Notes: a model not told the origin generated them from the letters alone. Numbered from the stretch's first letter, positions 28,170-37,301 are shown. The stretch: DNA of 64,000 nucleotides from Candidatus Gastranaerophilales bacterium (GCA_003150395.1 QAMI01000039.1:1-64000); one strand, 5' to 3'. Numbers and translations are program-made.

Positions 28170-28868
28170 CTAGCGCGGAAGATTGTTGAAATAATCTTTA
28201 TCTGTCAATGCGTAATATGTGCATGCAATGCCGTTGTACGGGTCTGTTGAAGTTTGAGAGCAGTATGTGTTTTTGTCTATATACGTGGTGCTTGGTGCTC
28301 CCATAGGCGCAATCCTGCCGTCATCCATTAATTGAAAAGTAAATAGATCGTGTCCCCATCTGTTTGGATTTTTGTTGATACCGTTTACATCGACACTAAC
28401 TAATCGTGTCCGATCTGTTGCGTCTGAGGAGTTTTCTAGTAGTATAAGACTACCATCTTTTAAAACGAATTGTCCATCGTCAAGTAATGTTAATCTTAAT
28501 GTCTTATTATTATACGTTTTGTAGATAGAAGATATTCTATCTGCATAACTGTTATCTCCTTGGTTTGGCATACATTTTGTATATGTAATTCCGCAGTCAT
28601 GTATTATCGCAAAATATGGTTTAATAAGATTATATAAATTGTTTGCGTCTTTTTTAATTCCTATATCTTCTGGTTTTAAGGTTTCGCCATGTTTTGCTTG
28701 ATACATTACAAATGCCTGTTGGATAACTGAATAGTTCTTTTTCAAGGATGCTTCCAATGCTTTATTCTGATTTTTGGTAATTAGTGCAGGCAAGGTCATG
28801 GCTGCAACAACCCCGATAATCCCTAAAGTTATCAGAACTTCAGCCAACGTAAAAGCATTTTTTCTCAT
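28170..28868 (-). CDS. Type IV pseudopilin-like protein (no G tract)
   Basis: A 232-residue protein with a very short leader: MRKNA, then FTLAEVLITLGIIGVVAAMTLPALI. The Glu at +5 is present, and the -1 residue is Ala. The globular part ends with YCSQTST…GIACTYYALTDKDYFNNLPR, closely related to the pseudopilin at 59727, so the two are paralogues. ATG 28868 has a clear Shine-Dalgarno GGAGATAA and no homopolymer tract, so this copy should be constitutively translated. It is divergent from an XRE regulator across a palindrome, which suggests transcriptional control. Confidence 0.85.
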   Translation of the reverse strand: MRKNAFTLAEVLITLGIIGVVAAMTLPALITKNQNKALEASLKKNYSVIQQAFVMYQAKHGETLKPEDIGIKKDANNLYNLIKPYFAIIHDCGITYTKCMPNQGDNSYADRISSIYKTYNNKTLRLTLLDDGQFVLKDGSLILLENSSDATDRTRLVSVDVNGINKNPNRWGHDLFTFQLMDDGRIAPMGAPSTTYIDKNTYCSQTSTDPYNGIACTYYALTDKDYFNNLPR

Positions 28869-28888
28869 AGTTTATCTCCATAAAGCTA

Positions 28889-28904
28889 ATATCTAATTAG
28901 ATAT
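28889..28904. promoter_or_regulatory. Perfect 16-bp palindrome between pseudopilin and XRE gene
   Basis: ATATCTAATTAGATAT lies 21 nt upstream of the pseudopilin ATG and 49 nt upstream of the divergent XRE ATG. A related half-like sequence, ATATCTTATTAGGAT, occurs about 40 nt away, beside the XRE start. It is a likely operator for the adjacent regulator. Confidence 0.5.
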
Positions 28905-28952
28905 ATTTAATTAACTATAACTAATTTACCATATCTTATTAGGATTGTAAAT

Positions 28953-29237
28953 ATGAAAAATGACAAAAAGATTATTGATCCTAAAAAAGAATTACTATTA
29001 AAAGTTGTAGGCAGCATAATAAAAGAAAAACGACTCTCAAAAAATAAAGGAATTTTGCTTTTAAGTTATGAATATGACATAGCTAACAGCTCAATTGCGT
29101 TATTAGAAAAAGGTGTAAGAGATGTGCAATTTTGCACCTTATGGAAGCTTGCAAATGCCTTTGGCATGAATTTTTCCGAATTTATAAAAGAGGTTGAAAG
29201 TCGTCTGCCAAAAGATTTTAAATTAATAGAAGATTAA
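28953..29237 (+). CDS. Small XRE-like regulator divergent from pseudopilin
   Basis: A 94-residue protein: VGSIIKEKRLSKNKGILLLSYEYDIANSSIALLEKG, then LWKLANAFGMNFSEFIKEVE and DFKLIED. It is a variant XRE HTH domain whose second half is nearly identical to the regulator at 17655. The position, divergent from the non-switching pseudopilin with a palindrome between, suggests it controls that gene and itself. AGGAT lies upstream of ATG 28953. Confidence 0.75.
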   Translation: MKNDKKIIDPKKELLLKVVGSIIKEKRLSKNKGILLLSYEYDIANSSIALLEKGVRDVQFCTLWKLANAFGMNFSEFIKEVESRLPKDFKLIED

Positions 29238-29251
29238 TTTAAAGAAATATC

Positions 29252-29282
29252 TTGACAGCAAAATTTTTTTTGATACTATAAT
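29252..29282 (+). promoter_or_regulatory. Promoter for tRNA-Val
   Basis: TTGACA (29252-29257) and TATAAT (29277-29282) are both consensus boxes, though the spacer is 19 nt. The predicted start is about 10 nt before tRNA-Val. Confidence 0.6.
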
Positions 29283-29298
29283 AAATGTCGAAAGGCAA

Positions 29299-29374
29299 GG
29301 GCGTTTAGCTCAGTTGGTAGAGCGTCTCCCTTACAAGGAGAGGGTCAGAAGTTCGAGTCTTCTAACGCCCACCA
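29299..29374 (+). tRNA. tRNA-Val(UAC)
   Basis: The acceptor GGGCGTT/AACGCCC pairs. The anticodon arm CTCCCTTACAAGGAG carries UAC, and the T-loop is TTCGAGT. CCA is encoded. Confidence 0.96.
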
Positions 29375-29375
29375 T

Positions 29376-29404
29376 AAAAAAGACCGTTATAAGCGGTCTT
29401 TTTT
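29376..29404 (+). terminator. Terminator after tRNA-Val
   Basis: AAAAAAGACCG, loop TTATAAG, CGGTCTTTTTT. Confidence 0.88.
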
Positions 29405-29452
29405 AATAACTGAATATTGAAAATTGAAGTTTAACTGAAACTTGTGAGCCTG

Positions 29453-29633
29453 TCTCCGTAACATAGTGAAAGTAAGTATCAATTTCGAAGGAGACTTGCT
29501 TTAACCTCAAAAAGTTACATAAAATTCCGTATGGGGCGTTAGCAGGGACCCCGCAAAATTGATACTTAATCAATTTTGAAGGGGGTTGCGCTCGCCCCCA
29601 AACATAGTCAAACAACTACATAAATTTACGCAT
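29453..29633. repeat. Degenerate duplication containing a tRNA-Ala 5' fragment
   Basis: The block before 29546 (TACATAAAATTCCGTATGGGGCGTTAGC) repeats, with changes, as the block running into the real tRNA-Ala at 29634 (TACATAAATTTACGCATGGGGCGTTAGC). After GGGGCGTTAGC the first copy diverges, so it holds only the tRNA 5' end. Between the copies are a perfect 10-bp hairpin (CAAAATTGAT … ATCAATTTTG) and a GGGGG/CCCCC hairpin. Confidence 0.6.
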
Positions 29634-29709
29634 GGGGCGTTAGCGCAGTTGGTAGCGCACGACACTGGCAGTGTCGGGGTCACGAGTTCGAGTCTCGTAC
29701 GCTCCACCA
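29634..29709 (+). tRNA. tRNA-Ala(GGC)
   Basis: The acceptor GGGGCGT/ACGCTCC includes the G3-U70 wobble pair that identifies alanine tRNAs. The anticodon loop CTGGCAG gives GGC. CCA is encoded. No clear promoter of its own was seen. Confidence 0.95.
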
Positions 29710-29903
29710 TATTGAAAATAACACTGTTGAATATTGGTTTGGCAGTGTTTTTTAGTTTTATTAATACGTTTTCACTGTTGTACAAAATGTTGCAAACTTT
29801 AATCAGTCTTTTCTAAATAAAGTTTTTCTGAAACAAAATCTGAAATTTCCCGTCTTTTAAATCAAAGAGTTTTTATTTTTGAAATTAAGAAGAGAGGAAA
29901 TGT

Positions 29904-30884
29904 ATGAGTGTAAACGTGCAGCTTCAGGAAGATAATGAAACTTTATTTAAAGATTTTCAGAGTAATTATTTGCAGGAAGATATTATTTGCCGTGAAGAAG
30001 ATGATGAGGTCGTTTGTGAGCCAAAAACTTTCAATTCAATTGCAAATGAAGATGATTTGCTTCAAATGTATTTGAAAGATATTGGTAAAGTTAAACTTTT
30101 AACTTCAAAAGAGGAAAAAATCCTGGGAAAACAAATAAAAGAAGGCAAACCGACTCAGGCTGAAATCGCAAAAAGAAAGTTGATTCAGGCAAACTTGAGG
30201 CTTGTTGTGAGTATTGCTAAAAAATATATCGGTCAGGGTGTTTTGTTCATGGATTTAGTGCAGGAAGGCTCTTTGGGCTTAATCAAAGCCGCTGAAAAGT
30301 TTGATTATTCAAAGAATTTTAAATTCTCAACTTATGCAACCTGGTGGATTAAACAAACTATTATCAGAGCAATTTCAAACAATTCACGCACTATCAGAAT
30401 TCCTGTTCATATGGCAGATAAAATAAGAAAATATAAAAAAGTTTATACAATGCTTTCGTTTGAGTTGGGGCGTGAACCGAGCGATGCAGAAGTTGCAGAA
30501 AGAATGGGGCTTCCGCCTAAAAAACTCTCTACAATCAGAAAATCCATTATAAAAGAGCCTATAAGTCTTGAAACTCCGGTTACAGATGATTTGAATGTAG
30601 GGGATTATATTCAGGATAAGAAACACAATTCTCCGGATGAACAAACTAAAAATAATAGTTTAAAAGGGTCTATAGAACACCTTTTAAGCACACTTAACGA
30701 ACGTGAAAAAAAGATTATTAGCTGCCGGTTTGGGATAAACGGACACACGCAAATGACGCTGGAACAATTAGGGTGTGAAATGGGATATTCCAAAGAGCGT
30801 ATCAGGCAATTAGAGGATATTGCTCTTAATAAAATTAGAGAGAAAGAAGAGTTGAAACATTTTAGGGATTTTATTGAGGATTAG
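29904..30884 (+). CDS. Sigma-70 family RNA polymerase sigma factor (group 2-like)
   Basis: A 326-residue sigma factor. Region 1.2 is [22 protein letters not shown]. Region 2 is [57 protein letters not shown], with the -10-reading segment intact. Region 3 has [13 protein letters not shown], and region 4.2 [28 protein letters not shown]. It lacks a long region 1.1 and is shorter than a typical primary RpoD, so it may be an alternative group 2 factor as in cyanobacteria. AGAGAGG lies before the ATG. Its regulon is not visible. Confidence 0.92.
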   Translation: MSVNVQLQEDNETLFKDFQSNYLQEDIICREEDDEVVCEPKTFNSIANEDDLLQMYLKDIGKVKLLTSKEEKILGKQIKEGKPTQAEIAKRKLIQANLRLVVSIAKKYIGQGVLFMDLVQEGSLGLIKAAEKFDYSKNFKFSTYATWWIKQTIIRAISNNSRTIRIPVHMADKIRKYKKVYTMLSFELGREPSDAEVAERMGLPPKKLSTIRKSIIKEPISLETPVTDDLNVGDYIQDKKHNSPDEQTKNNSLKGSIEHLLSTLNEREKKIISCRFGINGHTQMTLEQLGCEMGYSKERIRQLEDIALNKIREKEELKHFRDFIED

Positions 30885-30891
30885 TTTCTAT

Positions 30892-30916
30892 AAGCCGGCA
30901 ACAGCCGGTTTTTCTT
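30892..30916 (+). terminator. Terminator after sigma factor gene
   Basis: A hairpin AAGCCGGC, AACA, GCCGGTTT runs into a T run. Confidence 0.7.
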
Positions 30917-30940
30917 TTGCCGCTAAGGTTAATTTTATTT

Positions 30941-30980
30941 AAAAACGACCTCCGCACATATTACGGAAGGTCGTTTTTTT
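30941..30980. terminator. Second hairpin terminator between convergent genes
   Basis: AAAACGACCT-CCG pairs with CGG-AAGGTCGTTTT (one bulge), with A/T runs on both sides. It can serve the minus-strand SPFH/recN side as well. Confidence 0.75.
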
Positions 30981-31021
30981 ATAAATTTAGGGATGTCAAG
31001 AAATAATTCACTATTATTTCC

Positions 31022-31222
31022 TTAAACCAGATTGTTTTTAATAACCGGCTGGGCTTCTTTATTTGCACAAAGCGTAACAAGAAGATTATTAACCATTTTT
31101 GCTTTTTCTAGTTCGTCAAGCTGAACAATGTTGTTTTCGCTTAATCTGTTAAGTGCCATCTCAACCATTCCCACCGCTCCATCAACAATTGCTCGTTTTG
31201 CATCAATTACTGCTGACGCCTG
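31022..31222 (-). pseudogene. C-terminal tail of SPFH protein beyond an in-frame amber stop
   Basis: Directly after the TAG at 31225-31223 the same frame stays open for 66 codons, to TAA at 31024-31022. It reads [20 protein letters not shown], then [11 protein letters not shown] and [11 protein letters not shown]. This is the expected C-terminal coiled region of the band-7 protein upstream. In related proteins the stop position is usually Gln (MLQRQQA), one C-to-T change from CAG. There is no new start codon or ribosome site. Confidence 0.75.
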
Positions 31223-32308
31223 CTATCTTTGAAGCATTGCAACCGCGATTTCCGGAGCATAAGCAAGGTGTGTAATTTTTGCATCAACAACATTTATTCC
31301 GGCAACTTTTACATTGCGTTGGATTTCAGCTTTTAATTTAGCTGAAATTTCAGCACTGTCTCCGCGTAAAGATTGTACATCTTTGTCTTCCGGAGCGTCG
31401 TAAGGATACATTCTTACAATGTTTCTCAATGCTGAGTCGCTTTGTGCTGATATAAATGTTTTGTAGTCATTAACATTAAATATTGCTTTTGCGGTATCCT
31501 GCACCTCCCAAATTACGATTATCCCTACTTCAATAGGGTTTCCAAGTTCGTCATTAATTTTTTGTTTGCCGTTATCAAGGGTCATCGCTTTTAATGAAAT
31601 CGGTACAAATGGCGTTACACTCTGAGCAAAGGGGTTAACCCAGTGAAAACCTGCTCCGCGAAGGGTTCCGATGTATTTGCCGAAAACAGTCAGAACGAGC
31701 GCTTCCTGCGGCTTAAGTATTTTGAAGCCGGCGCATAAAAAGACAAAAATTACTATTCCTACAGGGATTAATAACGGAAGAAGCAGTCCTAGACTAAGGA
31801 TTACACCTGCACCTAGCAGCATGAATAATAACACGATAAATCCGTTTACTGATATAACGCGTTTTTCTTTTTCTTTACTTTGTATTTCAAGTTCCTGGAA
31901 TGCTGGTTCTGTTTTCTGTTTTAGGGAAGTGTCGCAGTATTTTTCAATAAATGTAAAATTGTCACTGATTGCCGGAGTTTTTTTCATAAACAATCCGAAA
32001 TATTTTGAGAGCTCACCGTTGTCAAACCAAATTCCGTTGCAAACAGAACATTTGTCAACGATTATACCGTTAAAATATACTTTCTCCATTGCTTTTCCGC
32101 AGTCAGGACAAACTCTTGGCTCTTCTTTAACTTTAACAGAAGCCATATCTGCAGGATTTAGTATTTCGCATTTCAAATCAAGCATGTCGCCGATTTTTTT
32201 CAATGTCGGAAATTTAATCCACATTGCTTTACATGTTTTGCAATACTGGATTGTAACCCCTTTTATTTTTAGACTTTCTAATTCTTCTTGACATTTTGGA
32301 CAATTCAT
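31223..32308 (-). CDS. Zinc-ribbon plus SPFH/band-7 protein, truncated by amber codon
   Basis: A 361-residue frame. Two N-terminal TFIIB-type zinc ribbons (MNCPKCQEEL…YCKTCKAMW and VCPDCGKAME…CSVCNGIWFDNGELSKYF) precede two hydrophobic stretches and an SPFH domain (KPQEALVLTVFGKYIGTLR, ARIAL-like EVGIIVIWEVQDTAKAIFNV). It stops at TAG after AVAMLQR, where homologues continue, and the continuation is intact in frame. SPFH proteins form oligomeric membrane microdomain scaffolds through the C-terminal coil that would be lost. It is either a recent nonsense mutation, readthrough, or a sequencing error. Confidence 0.82.
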   Translation of the reverse strand: MNCPKCQEELESLKIKGVTIQYCKTCKAMWIKFPTLKKIGDMLDLKCEILNPADMASVKVKEEPRVCPDCGKAMEKVYFNGIIVDKCSVCNGIWFDNGELSKYFGLFMKKTPAISDNFTFIEKYCDTSLKQKTEPAFQELEIQSKEKEKRVISVNGFIVLLFMLLGAGVILSLGLLLPLLIPVGIVIFVFLCAGFKILKPQEALVLTVFGKYIGTLRGAGFHWVNPFAQSVTPFVPISLKAMTLDNGKQKINDELGNPIEVGIIVIWEVQDTAKAIFNVNDYKTFISAQSDSALRNIVRMYPYDAPEDKDVQSLRGDSAEISAKLKAEIQRNVKVAGINVVDAKITHLAYAPEIAVAMLQR

Positions 32309-32352
32309 TTATACCCCTTTCTCAATTAATGCAGACCTTTAGCCAGCATAAG

Positions 32353-34005
32353 TTATGTTTCAATAAGTGATTTTGCAAATTCCATTGATTGTTCGTTAAT
32401 GTCGCCGCCTGCAAGTTCTGCTAGCGCTTTAATTCTATTGTCGCCTGTCAAAACATAGACCTCAACTTTTGTTTCATCTTCCTGCGACTTTTTGACGTAA
32501 AAATGTTTGTCTGCTTTTGAGGCAATAATTGCCTGGTGAGTAATTAAAATTATCTGATGGAATTTTGAAAGTTCTACGATTTCATCGGCAACACTTTGGG
32601 AGGCTTTGCCTGAAATTCCCGTATCTATTTCATCGAAAATTACAGTGTCAATATCGTCGGTTTGTGCAAAGATTGACTTTATTGCAAGCATTACACGAGA
32701 AATTTCCCCGCCGGATGCGACTTTTGCAAGCGGTTTTAAATCTTCTGAAACGTTCGTGGAAATCAAAAATTCAACCTCATCAATTCCATCAGAACAAAGC
32801 TCTTTTTCTTTAACTGCAATTTCAAAACGGGCTTTTGGAAGTTCCAATTTGGCAAGCCTTTCCTGAATATAAACAGAAAGAACATTCGCATAATTTTTTC
32901 GGTGTTCGCTTATTTCTTTTGCTTTTTCAAAGAGATTTTTGCGTGCTTGTTCAATAAATCCTTCAAGTTCGTCAATATTTTTTGTTGAAAATTCGATTGA
33001 AGAAAGTTCTTGTGAAAGTTTTTCGTAAGTTTCAAGCACTGAAGCGAGAGTTCCGCCGTATTTGCGTTTAAGCTTGTCTAACAGATAGAGTCTTTCCTGA
33101 ATTTCGTTTAGCCGTTCTGTGTCGTTATCAAGATTTTGGCTGTAATTTCTCAATTCGCTTGAAATTTCATGAAGATTTTCAATGTTTTCAATGAGATTTT
33201 GTTCAAGGCTTTCAAGCTTTGAGTCAAACGAAGCAGCTTTTGAAATGTTTTGTTTAATTTTGCCGAGCGCCTCCAGAATTGAACCGTCATCACCATTGAT
33301 TGCCCAATATGAGGAGCCCGTTAATTCTTTGAGTTTTTCCGCATTTTCAAGAACCTCCAATTCTGCATTAAGTTCGTCATCTTCGCTTTGGGATTGAATT
33401 TCTGCTGTTTCAATTTCATTTACTTGAAATTTTAGAAATTCAATTTGAGATTCTGTGATATCTGCTGAATTTTTTGCTTTTTCTAGTCTTGACTTGAGTT
33501 CGTTGTATTCAGAATATAAACTTCTGTATTCGCTGAGTTTTTCCCCGTAAACCTCTTTTGCATAAGAATCAAGAAGCGTTATGTGATATTTTGGCTGTAA
33601 AAAGGAATATGTCTGGTGTTGAGAATGAATATCGAGAAACAGCGCCCGAAGATTTTTTATAAATTCCTGATTAACAAGTGTACCGTTTACACGCGAGCGA
33701 ACCGAACTCTGCGTAATTTCTTTTGTCAGAGTTATTTCTTTGCCGAAATCGTCAATTCCGTTTTCGTCAAAAAGCGTTTTTAAATCGTGTTTTGTATTTT
33801 CGATAGTAAGCTCAATTACAGCTTTTTCAGAGCCGTTTTTTATGACATCTTTTGACACCCTCGGCGCAAACGCCAGGTCTATTGCGCTAATTAAAATGCT
33901 TTTGCCCGCACCGGTTTCGCCTGTTATGACGTTCAAGCCTTTATCAAAATTTGCGCACAACTCGTCTATTAAGATATAATCCTTAATTCTTAATTGCTTA
34001 ATCAT
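32353..34005 (-). CDS. recN: DNA repair protein RecN
   Basis: A 550-residue SMC-like ATPase. The Walker A motif GETGAGKS is at residues 29-36, with the N-terminal IKQLRIKDYILIDEL typical of RecN. Long coiled-coil arms occupy about residues 150-370. The C-terminal signature KVASGGEISRVMLAIKS is followed by Walker B TVIFDEIDTGISGKASQ and ILITHQAIIASKADKHF. RecN acts early in double-strand break repair. It lies 44 nt upstream of the SPFH gene, on the same strand. Confidence 0.94.
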   Translation of the reverse strand: MIKQLRIKDYILIDELCANFDKGLNVITGETGAGKSILISAIDLAFAPRVSKDVIKNGSEKAVIELTIENTKHDLKTLFDENGIDDFGKEITLTKEITQSSVRSRVNGTLVNQEFIKNLRALFLDIHSQHQTYSFLQPKYHITLLDSYAKEVYGEKLSEYRSLYSEYNELKSRLEKAKNSADITESQIEFLKFQVNEIETAEIQSQSEDDELNAELEVLENAEKLKELTGSSYWAINGDDGSILEALGKIKQNISKAASFDSKLESLEQNLIENIENLHEISSELRNYSQNLDNDTERLNEIQERLYLLDKLKRKYGGTLASVLETYEKLSQELSSIEFSTKNIDELEGFIEQARKNLFEKAKEISEHRKNYANVLSVYIQERLAKLELPKARFEIAVKEKELCSDGIDEVEFLISTNVSEDLKPLAKVASGGEISRVMLAIKSIFAQTDDIDTVIFDEIDTGISGKASQSVADEIVELSKFHQIILITHQAIIASKADKHFYVKKSQEDETKVEVYVLTGDNRIKALAELAGGDINEQSMEFAKSLIET

Positions 34006-34067
34006 ACTTATAGAATAGCGTAAAGTCTTGAATTGAGCAATATTTTAAATATTTTTTACAATAAGGA

Positions 34068-36395
34068 TTAACCCTTCTTAATTCCAAACAGTCGAAATTC
34101 GCCAGGCTCAAGATGTTCTATTAAAATTGCGTTGTCTTGAGTTTTATATTTCTTTTTCACAAAATTTTCGTCTTCGATAACGTATTCAGAGGTGATTTTG
34201 AATTCGCCCGGAAGTTGAAGTGTTTTATTATGAAGCGCTTCACCGTTGACAATTTCGCCGTAAGAATTTCCTTTGTCGTCACATTTTGTAATTTTTTCGG
34301 TCGGATATTTGTAGTTTGCAACAACTAAAAATGCGGATTTTATCGGTTCTTTTGACACCATCCATGCTGCAAAACCGTCATCTTCCTGTAATATTATCTG
34401 AGCTTCGCCGTCTGTAATTACGTTGTGATGTTTTACAAACCTGTCAATCGCATCGAATTTTTTGTAAAATTCGTAATGATTTTCGCGCGCCATTGAAATT
34501 TCTTCTCCGATAACGCTTTCAATTCCGGTTTTGGTAAAGCTTTCATCACCGTCAATGTAAAGCATTGGTCTTTGAGCAAATTTGCCGCCCGGCATAAATT
34601 TGTATTTAAACCATTTGAAAAGCGCGCCTTTTTCACCCAATTGACCCGGGTATTGATCGATACTTCTGAATTCTCCGTCTTGATTGTTGTAAGTTTTCAG
34701 AATAGACAATTTATTATCTTTTTTTAAATTGACATTATAGTTTGAAAGATGATTGTTATCTTGAGCAATGCATTCCGGAGTTTTGGAAGATTGAGACACG
34801 ATGTCGTTACCCCATAGCAAATCGAAGTTCATATCTTCGTGATATTCTTTCAAAAAGTCATCCCAGAGCATGTATTCTGCCAGAGTTCCGAAATATGGGA
34901 TTTTGTTTTTCATGGCATTATTGAGTTTATTTAAAACAACTCTAGGAGCACGATAGCTTATTGGTTTTCCGTCTTTTTCTGAAACCTCATCAACAATGTG
35001 GTCAATGTGGTCAACTCGGAAACCGTCGAAATTGTATTCGGATTGAAGTTTTTGCATATAATCTATGAAATAATCAATTACCGGCTCGTTAAACGTTCCG
35101 TTTTCAAGATATGCAAAATAATATGGCGTCTGGCAGTCCAAATTTGCAAAGCAGGAAACATCTTCGCCTTTGAAGTTGTAATGCTTATATATCGGGTAAT
35201 CTCTGCCTTCGCTCATTTTGTCAAAAACAGGGACGCCTGCTGAACACCATGCTCCGCCGGGTGCAGGCCAGAGACCTTCTTTTATAAGGCGCTGGATTAT
35301 TTCAATTTGTTTTGTAATGTCGTTTTCTTCAAGTTTTTTACCGGCTTTTATTCCAAGTTCTTGGGCGACAATTTCTCTTATGCGTTTGTGGAGTTTTTGC
35401 TGGTAATTTTTTGTGAGCATTGCGTTTGAAGTTTGTTTTTTGAAAGGTTCAAGAACTTTTTCAAATGCGTTGTAAATTTTTTGATAATTTTCTGCAAGCT
35501 CGCCTGCGCTGCCGTTTAAAGTTTGAAGATAAATGTTTTTGACAACTTCAATGTCATCTTCGTCGCAGGTTTCAATGCCATTGTTTTTAAGCTCTTCTTT
35601 AAGCTGATTGTTTGAAATTTTTGCAAGAGAACTAACCTGCTTTTTTAAATTTTGGATTAAATCTTCTATGTCATACCATCTAGCGATTTCGGGATTTGCA
35701 AGAACTGCTTTTGAAAATCTTCCAGTCTGCGGCAGTATATCATAAATTACCGGATGTCCTGCAAGCTGTGCAAATGTTATGAAAGTCTGCACCTGTCCTT
35801 TTGCATCAAGCCCTGTCAGGTCGTAAATCTCTTTATCAAAAAGCTTTTCACTGACCTCGCTGCTTTTTGGAAGATAAGCGCACCCGAATTCTCTTGGATG
35901 AAATGGAATTAAATATATTGTCGTATTAAAAATTTCGTTTTGAATATTTCCGGTCGGGAGGATAAGGAGCTGCCTCAGCCAGTCCATAAACTTTCCGGTT
36001 TCTTTTGTTTTGTTTCCGTCTTTTAGGCCTGCAAGGTTAATTAATTTGATGTCATGTCCTTCTTTTTTTATCCATTCGGAATTTTTCACATTGTCGCGTG
36101 CCAGCACACTTATGCGCTTATCCTCAAATCGGAATTTGCCCTCATTAAATATATGGTTATCTATCCATTTGTACTGGAGGGCATAAAGAACTTCCGCATC
36201 GGTTAGTTCATCCAATGCTTTTATATAAGGAAAATTTAAATAGCCATATTTAAGCATGACATTTTTAAGATAAGTTTTTCTCTCATCAGAAATATTTTTT
36301 ACGCCAAAGTGGTCGGATAATTTTGTGTAAATCTCATTTATAAGTACATCTTTTGGAGGATTTTTACCTTTTCGTCCAAACAAAAATTTTAACAT
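34068..36395 (-). CDS. GH13-like alpha-amylase-family protein, intracellular
   Basis: A 775-residue protein with no signal peptide. The barrel motifs are weak but ordered: GHPVIYDILPQTGRFSK, then the nucleophile region YNFDGFRVDHIDHIVDE, the acid Glu in FGTLAEYMLWDD, and TYNNQDGEFRS in place of the usual NHD stabiliser. A C-terminal beta domain (AAWMVSKEPIKSAFLVVANY) follows. The long N-terminal part before the barrel and the unusual fourth motif mean that substrate and even activity are uncertain; candidates are glucan transfer or phosphorolysis. It is cotranscribed only loosely with recN (62 nt gap). Confidence 0.72.
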   Translation of the reverse strand: MLKFLFGRKGKNPPKDVLINEIYTKLSDHFGVKNISDERKTYLKNVMLKYGYLNFPYIKALDELTDAEVLYALQYKWIDNHIFNEGKFRFEDKRISVLARDNVKNSEWIKKEGHDIKLINLAGLKDGNKTKETGKFMDWLRQLLILPTGNIQNEIFNTTIYLIPFHPREFGCAYLPKSSEVSEKLFDKEIYDLTGLDAKGQVQTFITFAQLAGHPVIYDILPQTGRFSKAVLANPEIARWYDIEDLIQNLKKQVSSLAKISNNQLKEELKNNGIETCDEDDIEVVKNIYLQTLNGSAGELAENYQKIYNAFEKVLEPFKKQTSNAMLTKNYQQKLHKRIREIVAQELGIKAGKKLEENDITKQIEIIQRLIKEGLWPAPGGAWCSAGVPVFDKMSEGRDYPIYKHYNFKGEDVSCFANLDCQTPYYFAYLENGTFNEPVIDYFIDYMQKLQSEYNFDGFRVDHIDHIVDEVSEKDGKPISYRAPRVVLNKLNNAMKNKIPYFGTLAEYMLWDDFLKEYHEDMNFDLLWGNDIVSQSSKTPECIAQDNNHLSNYNVNLKKDNKLSILKTYNNQDGEFRSIDQYPGQLGEKGALFKWFKYKFMPGGKFAQRPMLYIDGDESFTKTGIESVIGEEISMARENHYEFYKKFDAIDRFVKHHNVITDGEAQIILQEDDGFAAWMVSKEPIKSAFLVVANYKYPTEKITKCDDKGNSYGEIVNGEALHNKTLQLPGEFKITSEYVIEDENFVKKKYKTQDNAILIEHLEPGEFRLFGIKKG

Positions 36396-36587
36396 TTAGA
36401 CACTCCCTTCTTCCATTACTAAAGGATTATAGCACAATTTAAAAAAATCTTCTGTAAAAAAATATTAATTGTACTTTATACAATATTAGCTGATAGGGTA
36501 ATGGATTAATTCATAAAGCTATCATTTAATAGTCATGTCGACATCTGAAAAGTTAATTTAAAAGTTTATTAAAAAGAGAGGTGAAAA

Positions 36588-37292
36588 ATGGTACAAAATC
36601 TTCAAACTTCCGAACTCTGCATGAGCGGGCAAAAAGTTCTCAATATCATTATTGTTGAGGATTTCAAATTAACAAGAGTCGGGCTTCGATGCGCGCTTAA
36701 TGAAAATCCGGATATGGAAGTTGTGGCAGAAAGCGAAGATGCTATTGAAGGTATTAAGCTTATTGAAAAATACAAACCCGATGTTGTTTTAATGGATTTG
36801 GGGCTTCCGGGCATGAATGGTATTGAAGCAATGATTAAAGTTAAAGAATTTGCTCCAGAAACAAAAATTATTGCACTTACATCTCATGACAGGGAAGAAG
36901 AAGTTATTGCGGCATTGAGTTCTGGTGCAAGCGCTTATTGTTTGAAGGATATTGATCCTCAAAAGTTAGCAGATGTCGTACGTGATGTATCAGTCGGGGT
37001 TTGCTGGATTGATCCTGTGGTTGCGCAAATGGCCCTGAATGCATTCCCAAAAGTTGATAACATCGGCTTTTTACCAAGTAAGTCGCATGGTGAAGGAAGG
37101 GTACCGCTTACTGAACGCGAATATGAGGTTCTGAAGCATCTTGTGACAGGGAAAAGTAATACTGAAATTGCAAAAGAACTTATTGTAAGCGTTCATACAG
37201 CAAAAGCTCATGTGTGTTCGATTTTGCAGAAAATGTGCGTGAATGACAGAGTTCAGGCTGCAGTCAAAGCTGTTAAAGAGGGCATGGTGTAA
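36588..37292 (+). CDS. NarL/FixJ-type response regulator
   Basis: A 234-residue protein: an N-terminal receiver domain with acidic pocket IIVEDF, the phospho-acceptor Asp70 in VVLMDLGLPGMNG, and Thr/Lys switch residues in IIALTSHD and AYCLKD. A C-terminal LuxR HTH follows: PLTEREYEVLKHLVTGKSNTEIAKELIVSVHTAKAHVCSIL. No cognate kinase is adjacent, so it is an orphan here. GAGAGG lies before ATG 36588, and a strong terminator follows. Confidence 0.93.
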   Translation: MVQNLQTSELCMSGQKVLNIIIVEDFKLTRVGLRCALNENPDMEVVAESEDAIEGIKLIEKYKPDVVLMDLGLPGMNGIEAMIKVKEFAPETKIIALTSHDREEEVIAALSSGASAYCLKDIDPQKLADVVRDVSVGVCWIDPVVAQMALNAFPKVDNIGFLPSKSHGEGRVPLTEREYEVLKHLVTGKSNTEIAKELIVSVHTAKAHVCSILQKMCVNDRVQAAVKAVKEGMV

Positions 37293-37301
37293 TTTTTTGT
37301 T

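Noticed and set aside
29403..29816. Small frames across tRNA-Ala on both strands
   Set aside because: They run through the tRNA and the degenerate repeat block, and have no coding signature.
31223..31225. Reassignment of TAG to glutamine
   Set aside because: Other genes in the window (for example rnhB and pilT) end in TAG at the expected length, so TAG is a normal stop here.
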